Assembly: GCA_013152795.1 (NCBI GenBank)
Contig: JAADFS010000071.1
Location: 1 to 10,031, forward strand
Length of the DNA stretch: 10,031 nt
Direction of reading: 5' to 3'
Source of the DNA: Deferribacteres bacterium
GTDB taxonomy: Bacteria > Nitrospirota > Thermodesulfovibrionia > UBA6902
Below the pieces are notes generated by a model. That model searched no databases, was not told the origin of the DNA, and saw only the letters and a program-made list of their open reading frames with translations. The first letter of the stretch is position 1; each line of letters opens with the position of its first letter. This document shows, piece by piece, positions 1-5,902 of this stretch. A program made the translations under genes and the position numbers.

Positions 1-212
1 ATGTCAGCCGGAACATGGAATATATATCGGAGATTATCAATGAACACTTCGCCCTTGCAAAGGAGGTGGAAAAGGCGGCTTCCAATTTATCAGCCCTCAC
101 CGTGAAGATCATTGAACAGACTTCGTATTTCAAGACAGGGCGCGGCAACAGTGATGCCATGGAGTTACCGGTAACACAGGCAATAAATGAAGACCTTCAG
201 GTCAGCAACTGA
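1..212 (+). CDS. C-terminal fragment of a methyl-accepting chemotaxis protein (probable)
   Basis: The reading frame is open from the left edge (V-S-R-N-M-E-Y-I-S-E-I...) to the TGA at 210-212, so this is the 3' end of a longer gene. The visible residues form one amphipathic helix of the sort ending the cytoplasmic signalling domain of chemoreceptors: 'I-S-E-I-I-N-E-H' followed by 'A-K-E-V-E-K-A-A-S-N-L-S-A-L' and a final F-K. In that family this position carries the last heptads of the antiparallel coiled coil, after the CheA/CheW contact tip, which would lie outside the window. A polar tail of about 25 residues follows with no recognisable CheR-tethering pentapeptide. The gene lies 23 bases upstream of the rhodanese gene and is probably co-transcribed with it. 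The internal ATG at 15 is unlikely to be the true start because the frame stays open upstream of it. Any other long coiled-coil protein could give a similar tail, so the call is moderate. Confidence 0.6.
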   Translation, partial: VSRNMEYISEIINEHFALAKEVEKAASNLSALTVKIIEQTSYFKTGRGNSDAMELPVTQAINEDLQVSN

Positions 213-220
213 AATTTTCA

Positions 221-227
221 AAGGAGG
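221..227 (+). promoter_or_regulatory. Ribosome binding site of the rhodanese gene
   Basis: AAGGAGG lies 8 bases before the ATG at 236. It fixes that ATG as the start, in the short gap after the chemoreceptor stop codon. Confidence 0.8.
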
Positions 228-235
228 AAAGTTGG

Positions 236-682
236 ATGAGAAAAGCTCTGACAATATTGGCGGCACTGTCGATACTGCTGGTGGCAGGGCAGGCGACCGC
301 CGGGAAACCCGTCACCCCCGAGTCGATTGAGGGAGCGACCGTTGTTGATGCAGAGTGGGTCAAGGCGAATCTCGGCAAGGTCAAGATTTACGATGCCAGA
401 AAAAAGGGAGAGTACGTGGAAAACCATATCCCGGGCGCAATCTCCGCCTATTATAAAGAAAAGAGCGCCAAGAGCCCTGACTTTGATCCAAGCAAGGACA
501 AGTTCCAGTTGGAGAAATATCCGAAAGACAAGAACACGCCGATAGTTGTTTACTGTAATGGCCCTAAATGCTGGAAGTCATATAAGTCCGTTGTCAGGCT
601 GGTCAAAAACGGATACAAGAATGTCTACTGGCTCAGGGAAGGATTCCCGGGCTGGACAAAGAAGGGTTATCCGACAGAGTGA
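236..682 (+). CDS. Secreted single-domain rhodanese-like sulfurtransferase
   Basis: The product has 148 residues. Residues 1-22 form a typical Sec signal peptide (M-R-K, hydrophobic core, cleavage after A-T-A), so the mature protein should be periplasmic. Residues about 35-145 form one rhodanese domain: the early strand K-I-Y-D-A-R (50-55), the E-Y-V-E-N-H-I-P-G-A motif (59-68), the active-site loop starting at Cys107 (C-N-G-P-K-C-W-K-S) and the closing L-R-E-G-F-P-G-W segment (133-140). In this family the loop cysteine carries the transferred sulfur as a persulfide. A second cysteine, Cys112, sits within the same loop. Substrate and partner cannot be read from the sequence. The length is normal for a single-domain family member with an export signal. 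It follows the chemoreceptor fragment closely, and a hairpin at 704-740 lies just after its stop. Confidence 0.9.
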   Translation: MRKALTILAALSILLVAGQATAGKPVTPESIEGATVVDAEWVKANLGKVKIYDARKKGEYVENHIPGAISAYYKEKSAKSPDFDPSKDKFQLEKYPKDKNTPIVVYCNGPKCWKSYKSVVRLVKNGYKNVYWLREGFPGWTKKGYPTE

Positions 683-703
683 AAACAGAACGTGCTGGGT
701 GAA

Positions 704-740
704 AAGCCGTGGCAGATATGCTTATATGCTGCCACGGCTT
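704..740. terminator. Bidirectional hairpin terminator shared by rhodanese and uvrB
   Basis: AAGCCGTGGCAG (704-715) pairs perfectly with CTGCCACGGCTT (729-740) around a 13-base loop that can itself extend by ATAT/ATAT pairing. On the minus strand the stem runs into a short TTTT; on the plus strand the U tract is poor. The stop codon of uvrB (739-741) overlaps the end of the stem, so the two convergent genes share one structure. Termination is inferred from stem strength and position. Confidence 0.7.
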
Positions 741-2760
741 AATTCCTGATTCCGAGGACAAGAAGCCTTTCCTTCAGCGCCCTTATCCTGTCCCGCAGCT
801 CAGCGGCTTTTTCGAACTCGAGTCTTTCAGCGGCCTGTTTCATGGCCTCTTCGAGCTTTGCTATTTCGGATTCATCCTCATATTCGATCCGTTCCTCCGC
901 CACAACAGGCACTGTCCAGTAGTCCGCCTCGTAGATTGAGCTCAGTATATCCGTGATATCCTTTTTGATGGATTCCGGCGTTATGTTGTTTCTGATGTTG
1001 TACTCCTCCTGAATCCTGCGTCTTCTGTTCGTTTCGTCTATTGCAGTCTTCATTGAGCCGGTCACGGTGTCTGCGTAGAATATAACCATGCCGTTGATAT
1101 TTCTCGCGGCCCTGCCTGCTGTCTGGATAAGGGAGCGGGCTGATCTCAGGAACCCTTCTTTGTCTGCATCAAATACGGCGACAAGCGAGACCTCGGGGAT
1201 ATCGAGCCCCTCCCTGAGCAGGTTTACGCCGACAAGCACATCAAATTTCCCGAGCCTCAGGTCCCTTAAAATCTCCACTCTCTCGAGAGTGTCGATATCC
1301 GAGTGCAGGTATCTTGCCTTTATCCCCAGGTCCGTATAATACGCGGTAATATCCTCGGCCATTTTCTTTGTCAGGGTGGTTACAAGCACGCGTTCCCCCC
1401 TTGCCGCCCGTTTCCGGATCTCCTTCAGGAGGTCGTCCACCTGGCCTGACACAGGCCTCAGCTCTATCGGCGGGTCTTTCAGTCCCGTGGGCCTGACTAT
1501 CTGCTCTATGATCCTGTGGTTTGACTTATTGATCTCATATTCAGCCGGTGTTGCGGAGACATAGATCGCCCTCTTGACCCTGTGTTCAAACTCGCTGAAC
1601 TTCAGCGGCCGGTTATCGAGGGCCGAAGGCAGCCTGAAACCGAAGTCGATCAGTGTCTGCTTTCTTGACCTGTCTCCTTCATACATGCCGCGTATCTGTG
1701 GAATCGTTACATGCGATTCATCTATTATTATCAGAAAGTCCTCCGGAAAATAATCTATAAGGCAGAAAGGCGGCTCGCCCGGTGCCCTTCCGCTCAGGTG
1801 CCTCGAGTAGTTTTCTATTCCGTGGCAGTAGCCGAATTCCCTGAGCATCTCCATGTCAAACCTTGTCCTCTGTTCGAGCCTCTTTGCCTCTGTCTCCTTG
1901 CCCTGGCTGCGGAAGAACTCCAGCCTTTCCTCGAGCTCGGCGTTGATTGCTGCAAGCGCCCTCTCAATCCTGTCCCTCGGGGTTATCCAGTGGCTGTTGG
2001 GATAAAGGGCGACCTTTGAAAGACGCCTTGATACCCTGCCTGACAGGGGGTCAAATTCATACACAGCGTCGATATCATCCCCGAAGAATTCGACCCTTAT
2101 CGCCGTGTCACCGGAAAATGAGGGAAATATCTCGACAACATCACCCCTTACCCTGAATGTGCCCCTCCTGAAGTCCTCGCTCCGTTCATAGAGCATGTCC
2201 ACGATCCGGGCAAGAAAGGCATCCCTTTCCGTATGCATCCCCTCTTCGATAAACAGATGCATGCCGAGATAGTCCTCCGGTGAACCTATGCCGTAGATGC
2301 ATGAGACGGATGCCACTACAATGGTATCGTTTCTTTCAAGCACGGCGCGGGTGGCCGCGTGTCTGAGCCTGTCTATGTCGTCGTTTATCATGGCGTCTTT
2401 TTCAATATATGTATCTGTTGACGGGATATATGCCTCGGGCTGATAGTAGTCATAATAGCTCACAAAATATTCCACCGCATTGTCCGGAAAGAATGTCCTG
2501 AATTCGCCGTAGAGCTGGGCCGCGAGTGTTTTATTGTGCGCTATGACAAGGGCGGGCTTGTTGAAGTTTGCAATCACATTGGCGATTGTAAATGTCTTGC
2601 CTGATCCCGTAACACCGAGAAGAACCTGATGCCTGATGTTTTTCCTGATACCATCGGTAAGCGCTTCAATGGCCTTGGGCTGGTCCCCTGCGGGCCTGAA
2701 ATCCGATCTCAGCCTGAACAGGCCGTGTGTTGCCTCTGAAAATGCGACTCGGCGTTCCAT
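739..2760 (-). CDS. uvrB: Excinuclease ABC subunit B
   Basis: The 673-residue product is full length for UvrB, the helicase-like damage-verification subunit of nucleotide excision repair. UvrB is loaded by UvrA and recruits UvrC to incise damaged DNA. Visible motifs in order are Walker A G-V-T-G-S-G-K-T (49-56), the tyrosine-rich beta-hairpin Y-Y-D-Y-Y-Q-P-E-A-Y (102-111) that inserts at the lesion, motif II D-E-S-H (347-350), S-A-T-P (402-405), motif VI Q-T-A-G-R-A-A-R-N (546-554), and a C-terminal UVR coiled-coil domain (about 632-667) used for UvrC contact. The N terminus carries about 14 residues before the usual F-x-L-x-S-D-F start region. No other ATG, GTG or TTG lies between, so ATG 2760 is chosen although no Shine-Dalgarno sequence precedes it. 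It is convergent with the rhodanese gene. No uvrA or uvrC is present in the window. Confidence 0.98.
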   Translation of the reverse strand: MERRVAFSEATHGLFRLRSDFRPAGDQPKAIEALTDGIRKNIRHQVLLGVTGSGKTFTIANVIANFNKPALVIAHNKTLAAQLYGEFRTFFPDNAVEYFVSYYDYYQPEAYIPSTDTYIEKDAMINDDIDRLRHAATRAVLERNDTIVVASVSCIYGIGSPEDYLGMHLFIEEGMHTERDAFLARIVDMLYERSEDFRRGTFRVRGDVVEIFPSFSGDTAIRVEFFGDDIDAVYEFDPLSGRVSRRLSKVALYPNSHWITPRDRIERALAAINAELEERLEFFRSQGKETEAKRLEQRTRFDMEMLREFGYCHGIENYSRHLSGRAPGEPPFCLIDYFPEDFLIIIDESHVTIPQIRGMYEGDRSRKQTLIDFGFRLPSALDNRPLKFSEFEHRVKRAIYVSATPAEYEINKSNHRIIEQIVRPTGLKDPPIELRPVSGQVDDLLKEIRKRAARGERVLVTTLTKKMAEDITAYYTDLGIKARYLHSDIDTLERVEILRDLRLGKFDVLVGVNLLREGLDIPEVSLVAVFDADKEGFLRSARSLIQTAGRAARNINGMVIFYADTVTGSMKTAIDETNRRRRIQEEYNIRNNITPESIKKDITDILSSIYEADYWTVPVVAEERIEYEDESEIAKLEEAMKQAAERLEFEKAAELRDRIRALKERLLVLGIRN

Positions 2761-2763
2761 TAA

Positions 2764-2769
2764 AGTATA
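2764..2769 (-). promoter_or_regulatory. Possible -10 element for uvrB, very close to the start codon
   Basis: On the minus strand TATACT is followed by only TTT before the ATG at 2760-2758 begins. No convincing -35 was seen 16-18 bases upstream. If this is the real -10, transcription would begin at or next to the start codon and the mRNA would be leaderless, consistent with the missing Shine-Dalgarno. This is inference from spacing alone. Confidence 0.3.
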
Positions 2770-2796
2770 TTACCACGTCTGCCGATAAGTTATTAA

Positions 2797-2857
2797 CCTT
2801 AATGTTGCATAAACCGGCAGGCTCCCCTGCCCGCCGGTGTTTAATGCGATGTATAGG
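2797..2857 (+). repeat. Palindromic intergenic repeat, copy R1 (short form, diverged)
   Basis: This copy starts with CCTTAATGTTGCATAAAC (2797-2814), which recurs exactly in inverted orientation at 4610-4627, and nearly whole at 8479-8495. A hairpin core GGCAGG-CTCC-CCTGCC (2816-2831) is flanked by CCGG/CCGG. The right half (GTTTAATGCGATGTATAGG) is an imperfect inverted copy of the left half. The element fills most of the gap between the divergent uvrB and the membrane-protein gene, so it lies between or within their promoters. Confidence 0.75.
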
Positions 2858-2911
2858 CTGACACGGGAGGGGGACAGCGTAAAACGGTGACACGCTGAAT
2901 TTATATATGAA

Positions 2912-2917
2912 AAGGAG
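2912..2917 (+). promoter_or_regulatory. Ribosome binding site of the membrane-protein gene
   Basis: AAGGAG lies 11 bases before the ATG at 2929. The spacing is slightly long but it supports that start. Confidence 0.65.
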
Positions 2918-2928
2918 ATATTGATAAT

Positions 2929-3774
2929 ATGAGCGAGAGAAGATTTTCCATGGCAGACGCCGTAAGATTCGGGTGGGAGACGGTAAAGGGCAATCTGGGA
3001 TTCTTTATTGTGCTTCTCCTGGTTGCATCTTTAATCCAGAATCTCCCGGGTATCATAGGCCGCTTCGCAGAAAAATTTCCGCTTATAAGCCTTACGCTTT
3101 TCCTGGCAGGCTGGTTCCTCGGATTTGTTGTCCAGATGGGGCTGATAAAGGTGAGCCTTAAATTCTGTGACGGGACAAAGGGAAAGCTGGATGATCTTCT
3201 TTCGTCTTTTGATCTCCTGTTTAAATTTATTGGCGGTACCTTCCTGTACGGACTTATCATCATGGCGGGGTTTGTCCTGCTGGTGGTCCCCGGAATTATA
3301 TGGGCGGTAAAGTTCAGCCTCACTCCCTATTTTATTGTTGACAGGAATCTCGGACCCATAGAGGCGCTTAAGGCCAGCAGCAAGGCCACCAAAGGGGCAA
3401 AATGGGACCTCTTTCTGTTTGGATTGCTGCTCGGACTGATAAATCTTGCAGGAGCGCTGGCGTTTGTTGTCGGCCTGTTTGTGACCATGCCTGTCACCAT
3501 GCTCGCATATGCCCATGCATACAGGACACTGGCCGGTGGAGAGAAGAGCCCGGCGGAATCCCCTGAGACAGGTGACGGGGAAGGGCCCGAGGAATTACTG
3601 CACGCAAGCCCCGAGGCCGCCCAGGGAGAGGCCCCGGCTGAACCGGCCGAACCTTCGGAAGAGACCTATGAAGCCGTCTCCGGGGAGTCTCCTGAGAAGG
3701 TTCCGGAAAAACGCCCTGAAAAGATACGCCTGACATCTTCAAAGGGCGTCATGTACATCAACCTTGAAGACTAA
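2929..3774 (+). CDS. Four-helix membrane protein with acidic proline-rich tail (unknown function)
   Basis: The product has 281 residues. Hydrophobic segments lie at about 22-43, 51-75, 100-128 and 160-200; the last is long enough for two helices. The L-L-V-V-P-G-I-I-W-A segment (117-126), then T-P-Y-F-I-V-D and P-I-E-A-L-K-A-S-S-K-A-T-K-G (143-156), resembles the DUF975/YciC-like and GPDPase-membrane-domain type of bacterial integral membrane protein. I recognise the type by pattern and not with certainty. From about residue 203 to 265 the chain becomes a low-complexity Glu/Pro/Ala tail (repeats such as S-P-E, E-S-P-E-K, P-E-K), ending in a more ordered stretch I-R-L-T-S-S-K-G-V-M-Y-I-N-L-E-D. 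The tail is probably disordered and cytoplasmic. The gene is divergent from uvrB, and its TAA overlaps the stop of the convergent macro-domain gene. The molecular function is unknown. Confidence 0.85.
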   Translation: MSERRFSMADAVRFGWETVKGNLGFFIVLLLVASLIQNLPGIIGRFAEKFPLISLTLFLAGWFLGFVVQMGLIKVSLKFCDGTKGKLDDLLSSFDLLFKFIGGTFLYGLIIMAGFVLLVVPGIIWAVKFSLTPYFIVDRNLGPIEALKASSKATKGAKWDLFLFGLLLGLINLAGALAFVVGLFVTMPVTMLAYAHAYRTLAGGEKSPAESPETGDGEGPEELLHASPEAAQGEAPAEPAEPSEETYEAVSGESPEKVPEKRPEKIRLTSSKGVMYINLED

Positions 3775-4301
3775 ATGAGTTCTTTCAGTTTTTTCTCATA
3801 TACCGACAGGGCGTTCTGACCGAACAGGACAAAACGGATCAGTTCAATGCCGGTATCCTCCTTCAGGCAGTTTATTGCTGTCTTCAGGGCGATCTCAGCG
3901 GCCTCCTCCAGAGGGTATCCATAGGCCCCTGTGCTGATGGAGGGAAAGGCAATACTTTTTATACCCTTTGTTGCCGCGAGTTTCAGGCAGTTCCTGTATG
4001 CGTTTTCAAGCAGCCGCGGTTCACCATGAAGCCCGTCCCTGTAAACAGGTCCGACCGTATGTATCACATATTTCGCCCTGAGATTACCCCCTGTGGTTAT
4101 GACCGCCTCGCCTGTTTCACAGCCTCCTATTTTTATGCATTCCTCAAGTATCTTCGGGCCTCCGGCCCTGTGGATAGCACCGTCCACACCTCCTCCGCCT
4201 CTGAGGCTTTTGTTTGCGGCATTTACGATTGCATCGGTATCCTGCTTTGTTATGTCACCTTCAACCAGTGATAAAATACCCTTGTTGATTTTTACTTCCA
4301 T
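3771..4301 (-). CDS. Macro-domain protein, probable O-acetyl-ADP-ribose deacetylase / ADP-ribosyl hydrolase
   Basis: The 176-residue product is a single macro domain of normal length. It contains G-D-I-T (15-18), the ADP-ribose-binding N-A-A-N-K-S-L (27-33) with a glycine loop G-G-G-G-V-D-G-A-I-H (35-44), and the phosphate-binding loop P-S-I-S-T-G-A-Y-G-Y-P (120-130). Asn30 and Asp40 have the spacing of the catalytic pair in MacroD/YmdB-type enzymes, which remove ADP-ribose from acidic residues or deacetylate O-acetyl-ADP-ribose. The start at 4301 is preferred over the in-frame ATG at 4319 because AGGAGG (4312-4307) stands 5 bases before it and the upstream ATG has no such site. The TAG stop overlaps the TAA of the convergent membrane-protein gene. 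No toxin-like ADP-ribosyltransferase lies nearby, so a housekeeping role is more likely than an antitoxin role. That last point is inference. Confidence 0.93.
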   Translation of the reverse strand: MEVKINKGILSLVEGDITKQDTDAIVNAANKSLRGGGGVDGAIHRAGGPKILEECIKIGGCETGEAVITTGGNLRAKYVIHTVGPVYRDGLHGEPRLLENAYRNCLKLAATKGIKSIAFPSISTGAYGYPLEEAAEIALKTAINCLKEDTGIELIRFVLFGQNALSVYEKKLKELI

Positions 4302-4338
4302 TACCGCCTCCTGTTTCATTGTCGGATTTTAATTACTA

Positions 4339-4344
4339 ATTATA
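4339..4344 (-). promoter_or_regulatory. Probable -10 element of the macro-domain gene
   Basis: A consensus TATAAT on the minus strand would place the transcript start near 4332, giving a leader of about 30 bases carrying the AGGAGG site. The -35 region (CTGAAC at 17-base spacing) is poor. Confidence 0.5.
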
Positions 4345-4371
4345 CAAAAACCCTGTCCAAAGTTCAGGGTT
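4344..4371 (-). terminator. Weak terminator downstream of the metallophosphoesterase gene
   Basis: On the minus strand AACCCTG (4371-4365) and CAGGGTT (4355-4349) form a 7-bp stem with a 9-base loop followed by TTTG. The short stem and short U tract make it a weak candidate. It immediately precedes the -10 of the macro-domain gene, so it could insulate the two units. Confidence 0.45.
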
Positions 4372-4373
4372 CA

Positions 4374-4413
4374 CCTCACATCCGGCAAAAACCATCGCCA
4401 GCGGGCAAGCGAG
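4374..4413 (+). repeat. Degraded or nested left end of the intergenic repeat
   Basis: CCTCACA...GGCAAAAA...TCGCCAGCGGG aligns with the intact left end beginning at 4414 (CCTTACA..GGCATAAAA..TGCCAGCGGGG). Its possible partner is the extra TTTATGCAACATC at 4638-4650, just outside the right end of the intact copy. The arrangement suggests one element inserted inside another. The similarity is imperfect. Confidence 0.4.
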
Positions 4414-4627
4414 CCTTACAGTGGCATAAAATACTGCCAGCGGGGTAGAGGAGTCTGCCGGAAAAGCTTTATCTGCGATACCTTCAGGGAATATTCTGCA
4501 CAACATATTGACGTCTTTTGGAACTCCACTTTCCGTTATTTCCTGCAACAGAGAGGTATTTCCAATATCCTATCGCTTTATAAAGGTTTTACGGCAGACT
4601 CCTCTGCCCGTTTATGCAACATTAAGG
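4414..4627 (+). repeat. Palindromic intergenic repeat, long form (214 bp), MITE-like
   Basis: The left end CCTTACAGTGGCATAAAATA matches the 65-bp copy at 8431. The right end, read inverted, is CCTTAATGTTGCATAAAC, shared with 2797-2814. Just inside the ends, GGTAGAGGAGTCTGCC (4444-4459) and GGCAGACTCCTCTGCC (4593-4608) are inverted copies with one mismatch. The roughly 130-base interior includes a stretch from 4534 (CGTTATTTCCTGCAACAGAG) that recurs at 7368. This element occupies most of the gene-free gap 4302-4648. No protein is likely here: a 70-codon frame running through it on the minus strand starts with TTG, lacks a convincing start context and spans the repeat end. Confidence 0.75.
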
Positions 4628-4648
4628 TGAGGCTACATTTATGCAACA

Positions 4649-5776
4649 TCAGCTTTTGCCTTCAGGGATGATTTCAATGAGGGTTATCTCAGGCTTTGAA
4701 AGAAAGCGCACCGGAGGCCCGGCGGTCCCGGCTCCGCGGCTGACATAAATGGCGGAGCCCTCCGGCAGTTGTGTGAAACCCGAATGATGCCTGAAGATAA
4801 ACATTGTGGCAAGGTTTATCGGGAACATCTGCCCCTTGTGTGTATGCCCCGAAAGCTGGAGGTCAAAGAGTCCTGTGGTCCCCTCCTCAACATCGGATGT
4901 GTGCTTTAACAACAGGGTGAAGATATCATGCCGCAGCCCGGAGAGGAGTTCCCTTCCGGAAACGGTGCTGCTGTTTTGCTCCCGGTGTTTTTTGCCTTCA
5001 GGGTTGTAGCTTACCCCTGCTATCTGAATCATGTTTTCCAGGGTGACGGCACGGTCTTCAAGCACGGTGAACCCGGCGGCATCGAGAAATTTCAGGGTGT
5101 TTTTCAGTCCGCCGTAAAATTCGTGATTGCCTATTATGGCGAACTTGCCGAGAGGCGGTTTCACTTTCTCGAGCCTGTCCGCCAGGTAGTCGATATGCAT
5201 GGTAACGCCGTCAACGAGGTCGCCTGTTGAGACTACTATGTGGGGATCAAGTTTTTCAGTCCTGTCGATGACCTTCTCCAGTGTCTCGCCCCTGATGATG
5301 ATCCCCAGGTGCAGATCGGAAATCTGCACTATTCTCAGCGTGCCGGCACCTGCCGGCAACTTGGGAGTCTTGATTGTCAAACGCTCGACGCACAGTTGCT
5401 TTGCCTCAAAGTAACCGTAAATATTCGCCAGAACAGAAACGAAAAAGGGGATCAGGAATACCGAAGCCGGAGACAGTGCCATCGAACTGAACTCACTGTA
5501 CCGGACCATGAAATTATAAATTTCCAGAAGTATTCCCGAAGGGAAGAAGACAACAAGAAACCCCATCCACATGTAGCCTGTGTACGCAAGAATCCTTGCC
5601 GACCTGTCGGAGCCCCTGAGGCTGTATAAATTAATAAACGCAGGGGAGAGGTTGAGAAACAGGACCGCAAGCCCTAAAAGAATCTCTGCCGTAATGCCGT
5701 AATCGAGGAAGTATGAGAGTTTGAAAAATGTGTAGAGGTTTGCGAGTCCGTATAATGCCGTTACAACCCAGAACAT
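4649..5776 (-). CDS. Membrane-anchored metallophosphoesterase (YkuE/YaeI-type)
   Basis: The product has 375 residues. Four hydrophobic helices (about 1-20, 30-52, 61-85, 102-121) precede a calcineurin-like phosphoesterase domain. The metal-binding motifs are complete and in order: S-D-L-H-L-G (153-158, Asp154 and His156), G-D-L-V-D-G (185-190), G-N-H-E (216-219), K-H-T-S (290-293) and G-H-T-H-K-G-Q (310-316). In this family two metal ions hydrolyse phosphoesters. Relatives include enzymes acting on lipid-linked substrates such as UDP-2,3-diacylglucosamine, but the substrate cannot be read here. The domain topology suggests a catalytic part lying against the inner membrane. The ribosome binding site is weak (GAGAAAG). 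The gene follows the tolC-like gene after a 126-base gap with a GC-rich hairpin, and a long repeat element begins 21 bases beyond its stop. Confidence 0.92.
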   Translation of the reverse strand: MFWVVTALYGLANLYTFFKLSYFLDYGITAEILLGLAVLFLNLSPAFINLYSLRGSDRSARILAYTGYMWMGFLVVFFPSGILLEIYNFMVRYSEFSSMALSPASVFLIPFFVSVLANIYGYFEAKQLCVERLTIKTPKLPAGAGTLRIVQISDLHLGIIIRGETLEKVIDRTEKLDPHIVVSTGDLVDGVTMHIDYLADRLEKVKPPLGKFAIIGNHEFYGGLKNTLKFLDAAGFTVLEDRAVTLENMIQIAGVSYNPEGKKHREQNSSTVSGRELLSGLRHDIFTLLLKHTSDVEEGTTGLFDLQLSGHTHKGQMFPINLATMFIFRHHSGFTQLPEGSAIYVSRGAGTAGPPVRFLSKPEITLIEIIPEGKS

Positions 5777-5794
5777 AAGCTTTCTCTATAAGAC

Positions 5795-5813
5795 GCCGGG
5801 CTTCCGGCCCGGC
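5795..5813. other. GC-rich hairpin between the tolC-like and metallophosphoesterase genes
   Basis: GCCGGGC (5795-5801) pairs with GCCCGGC (5807-5813) around a 5-base loop. On the minus strand, the coding direction here, no U tract follows (GTCTTATAG), so it is a poor intrinsic terminator. It lies 18 bases upstream of the metallophosphoesterase ATG and could equally be an mRNA leader structure. Confidence 0.4.
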
Positions 5814-5902
5814 CTGGTGTTTGTTTTAATATAATCCGCAAGAGACGATATAAAATCTTGACAGGCGTTGCGCGGTATTGCCTTCAGTTTAAGTATGCGG
5901 GC

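Noticed and set aside
1711..2156. Plus-strand open frames opposite uvrB
   Set aside because: They are shadows of a strongly conserved gene with no ribosome sites or recognisable protein features.
2875..2897. Inverted repeat CAGCGT/ACGCTG upstream of the membrane-protein gene as an operator
   Set aside because: Six-base arms with an 11-base gap are too easily found by chance, and no regulator or second site supports it.
2901..3516. Minus-strand open frames opposite the membrane-protein gene
   Set aside because: The plus-strand frame has a ribosome site and coherent hydrophobic segments. The opposite frames are basic, low-complexity shadows.
3771..4301. Macro-domain gene as the antitoxin of a DarT-type toxin-antitoxin pair
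   Set aside because: No ADP-ribosyltransferase-like gene adjoins it. The neighbours are a membrane protein and a phosphoesterase.
4302..4319. Upstream ATG for the macro-domain gene
   Set aside because: The ATG at 4319 has no Shine-Dalgarno, and the AGGAGG lies between it and the ATG at 4301, where the macro domain starts normally.
4336..4548. Minus-strand frame of 70 codons in the gap between the macro-domain and metallophosphoesterase genes
   Set aside because: It starts with TTG with no good ribosome site and runs through the left end of the long repeat and a hairpin. The same start region at 7368-7388 reads into a different, short frame. It is repeat sequence, not a gene.
5858..5863. Perfect TTGACA on the plus strand
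   Set aside because: No -10 lies at the right spacing and any transcript would only be antisense to the tolC-like gene. Left as chance.
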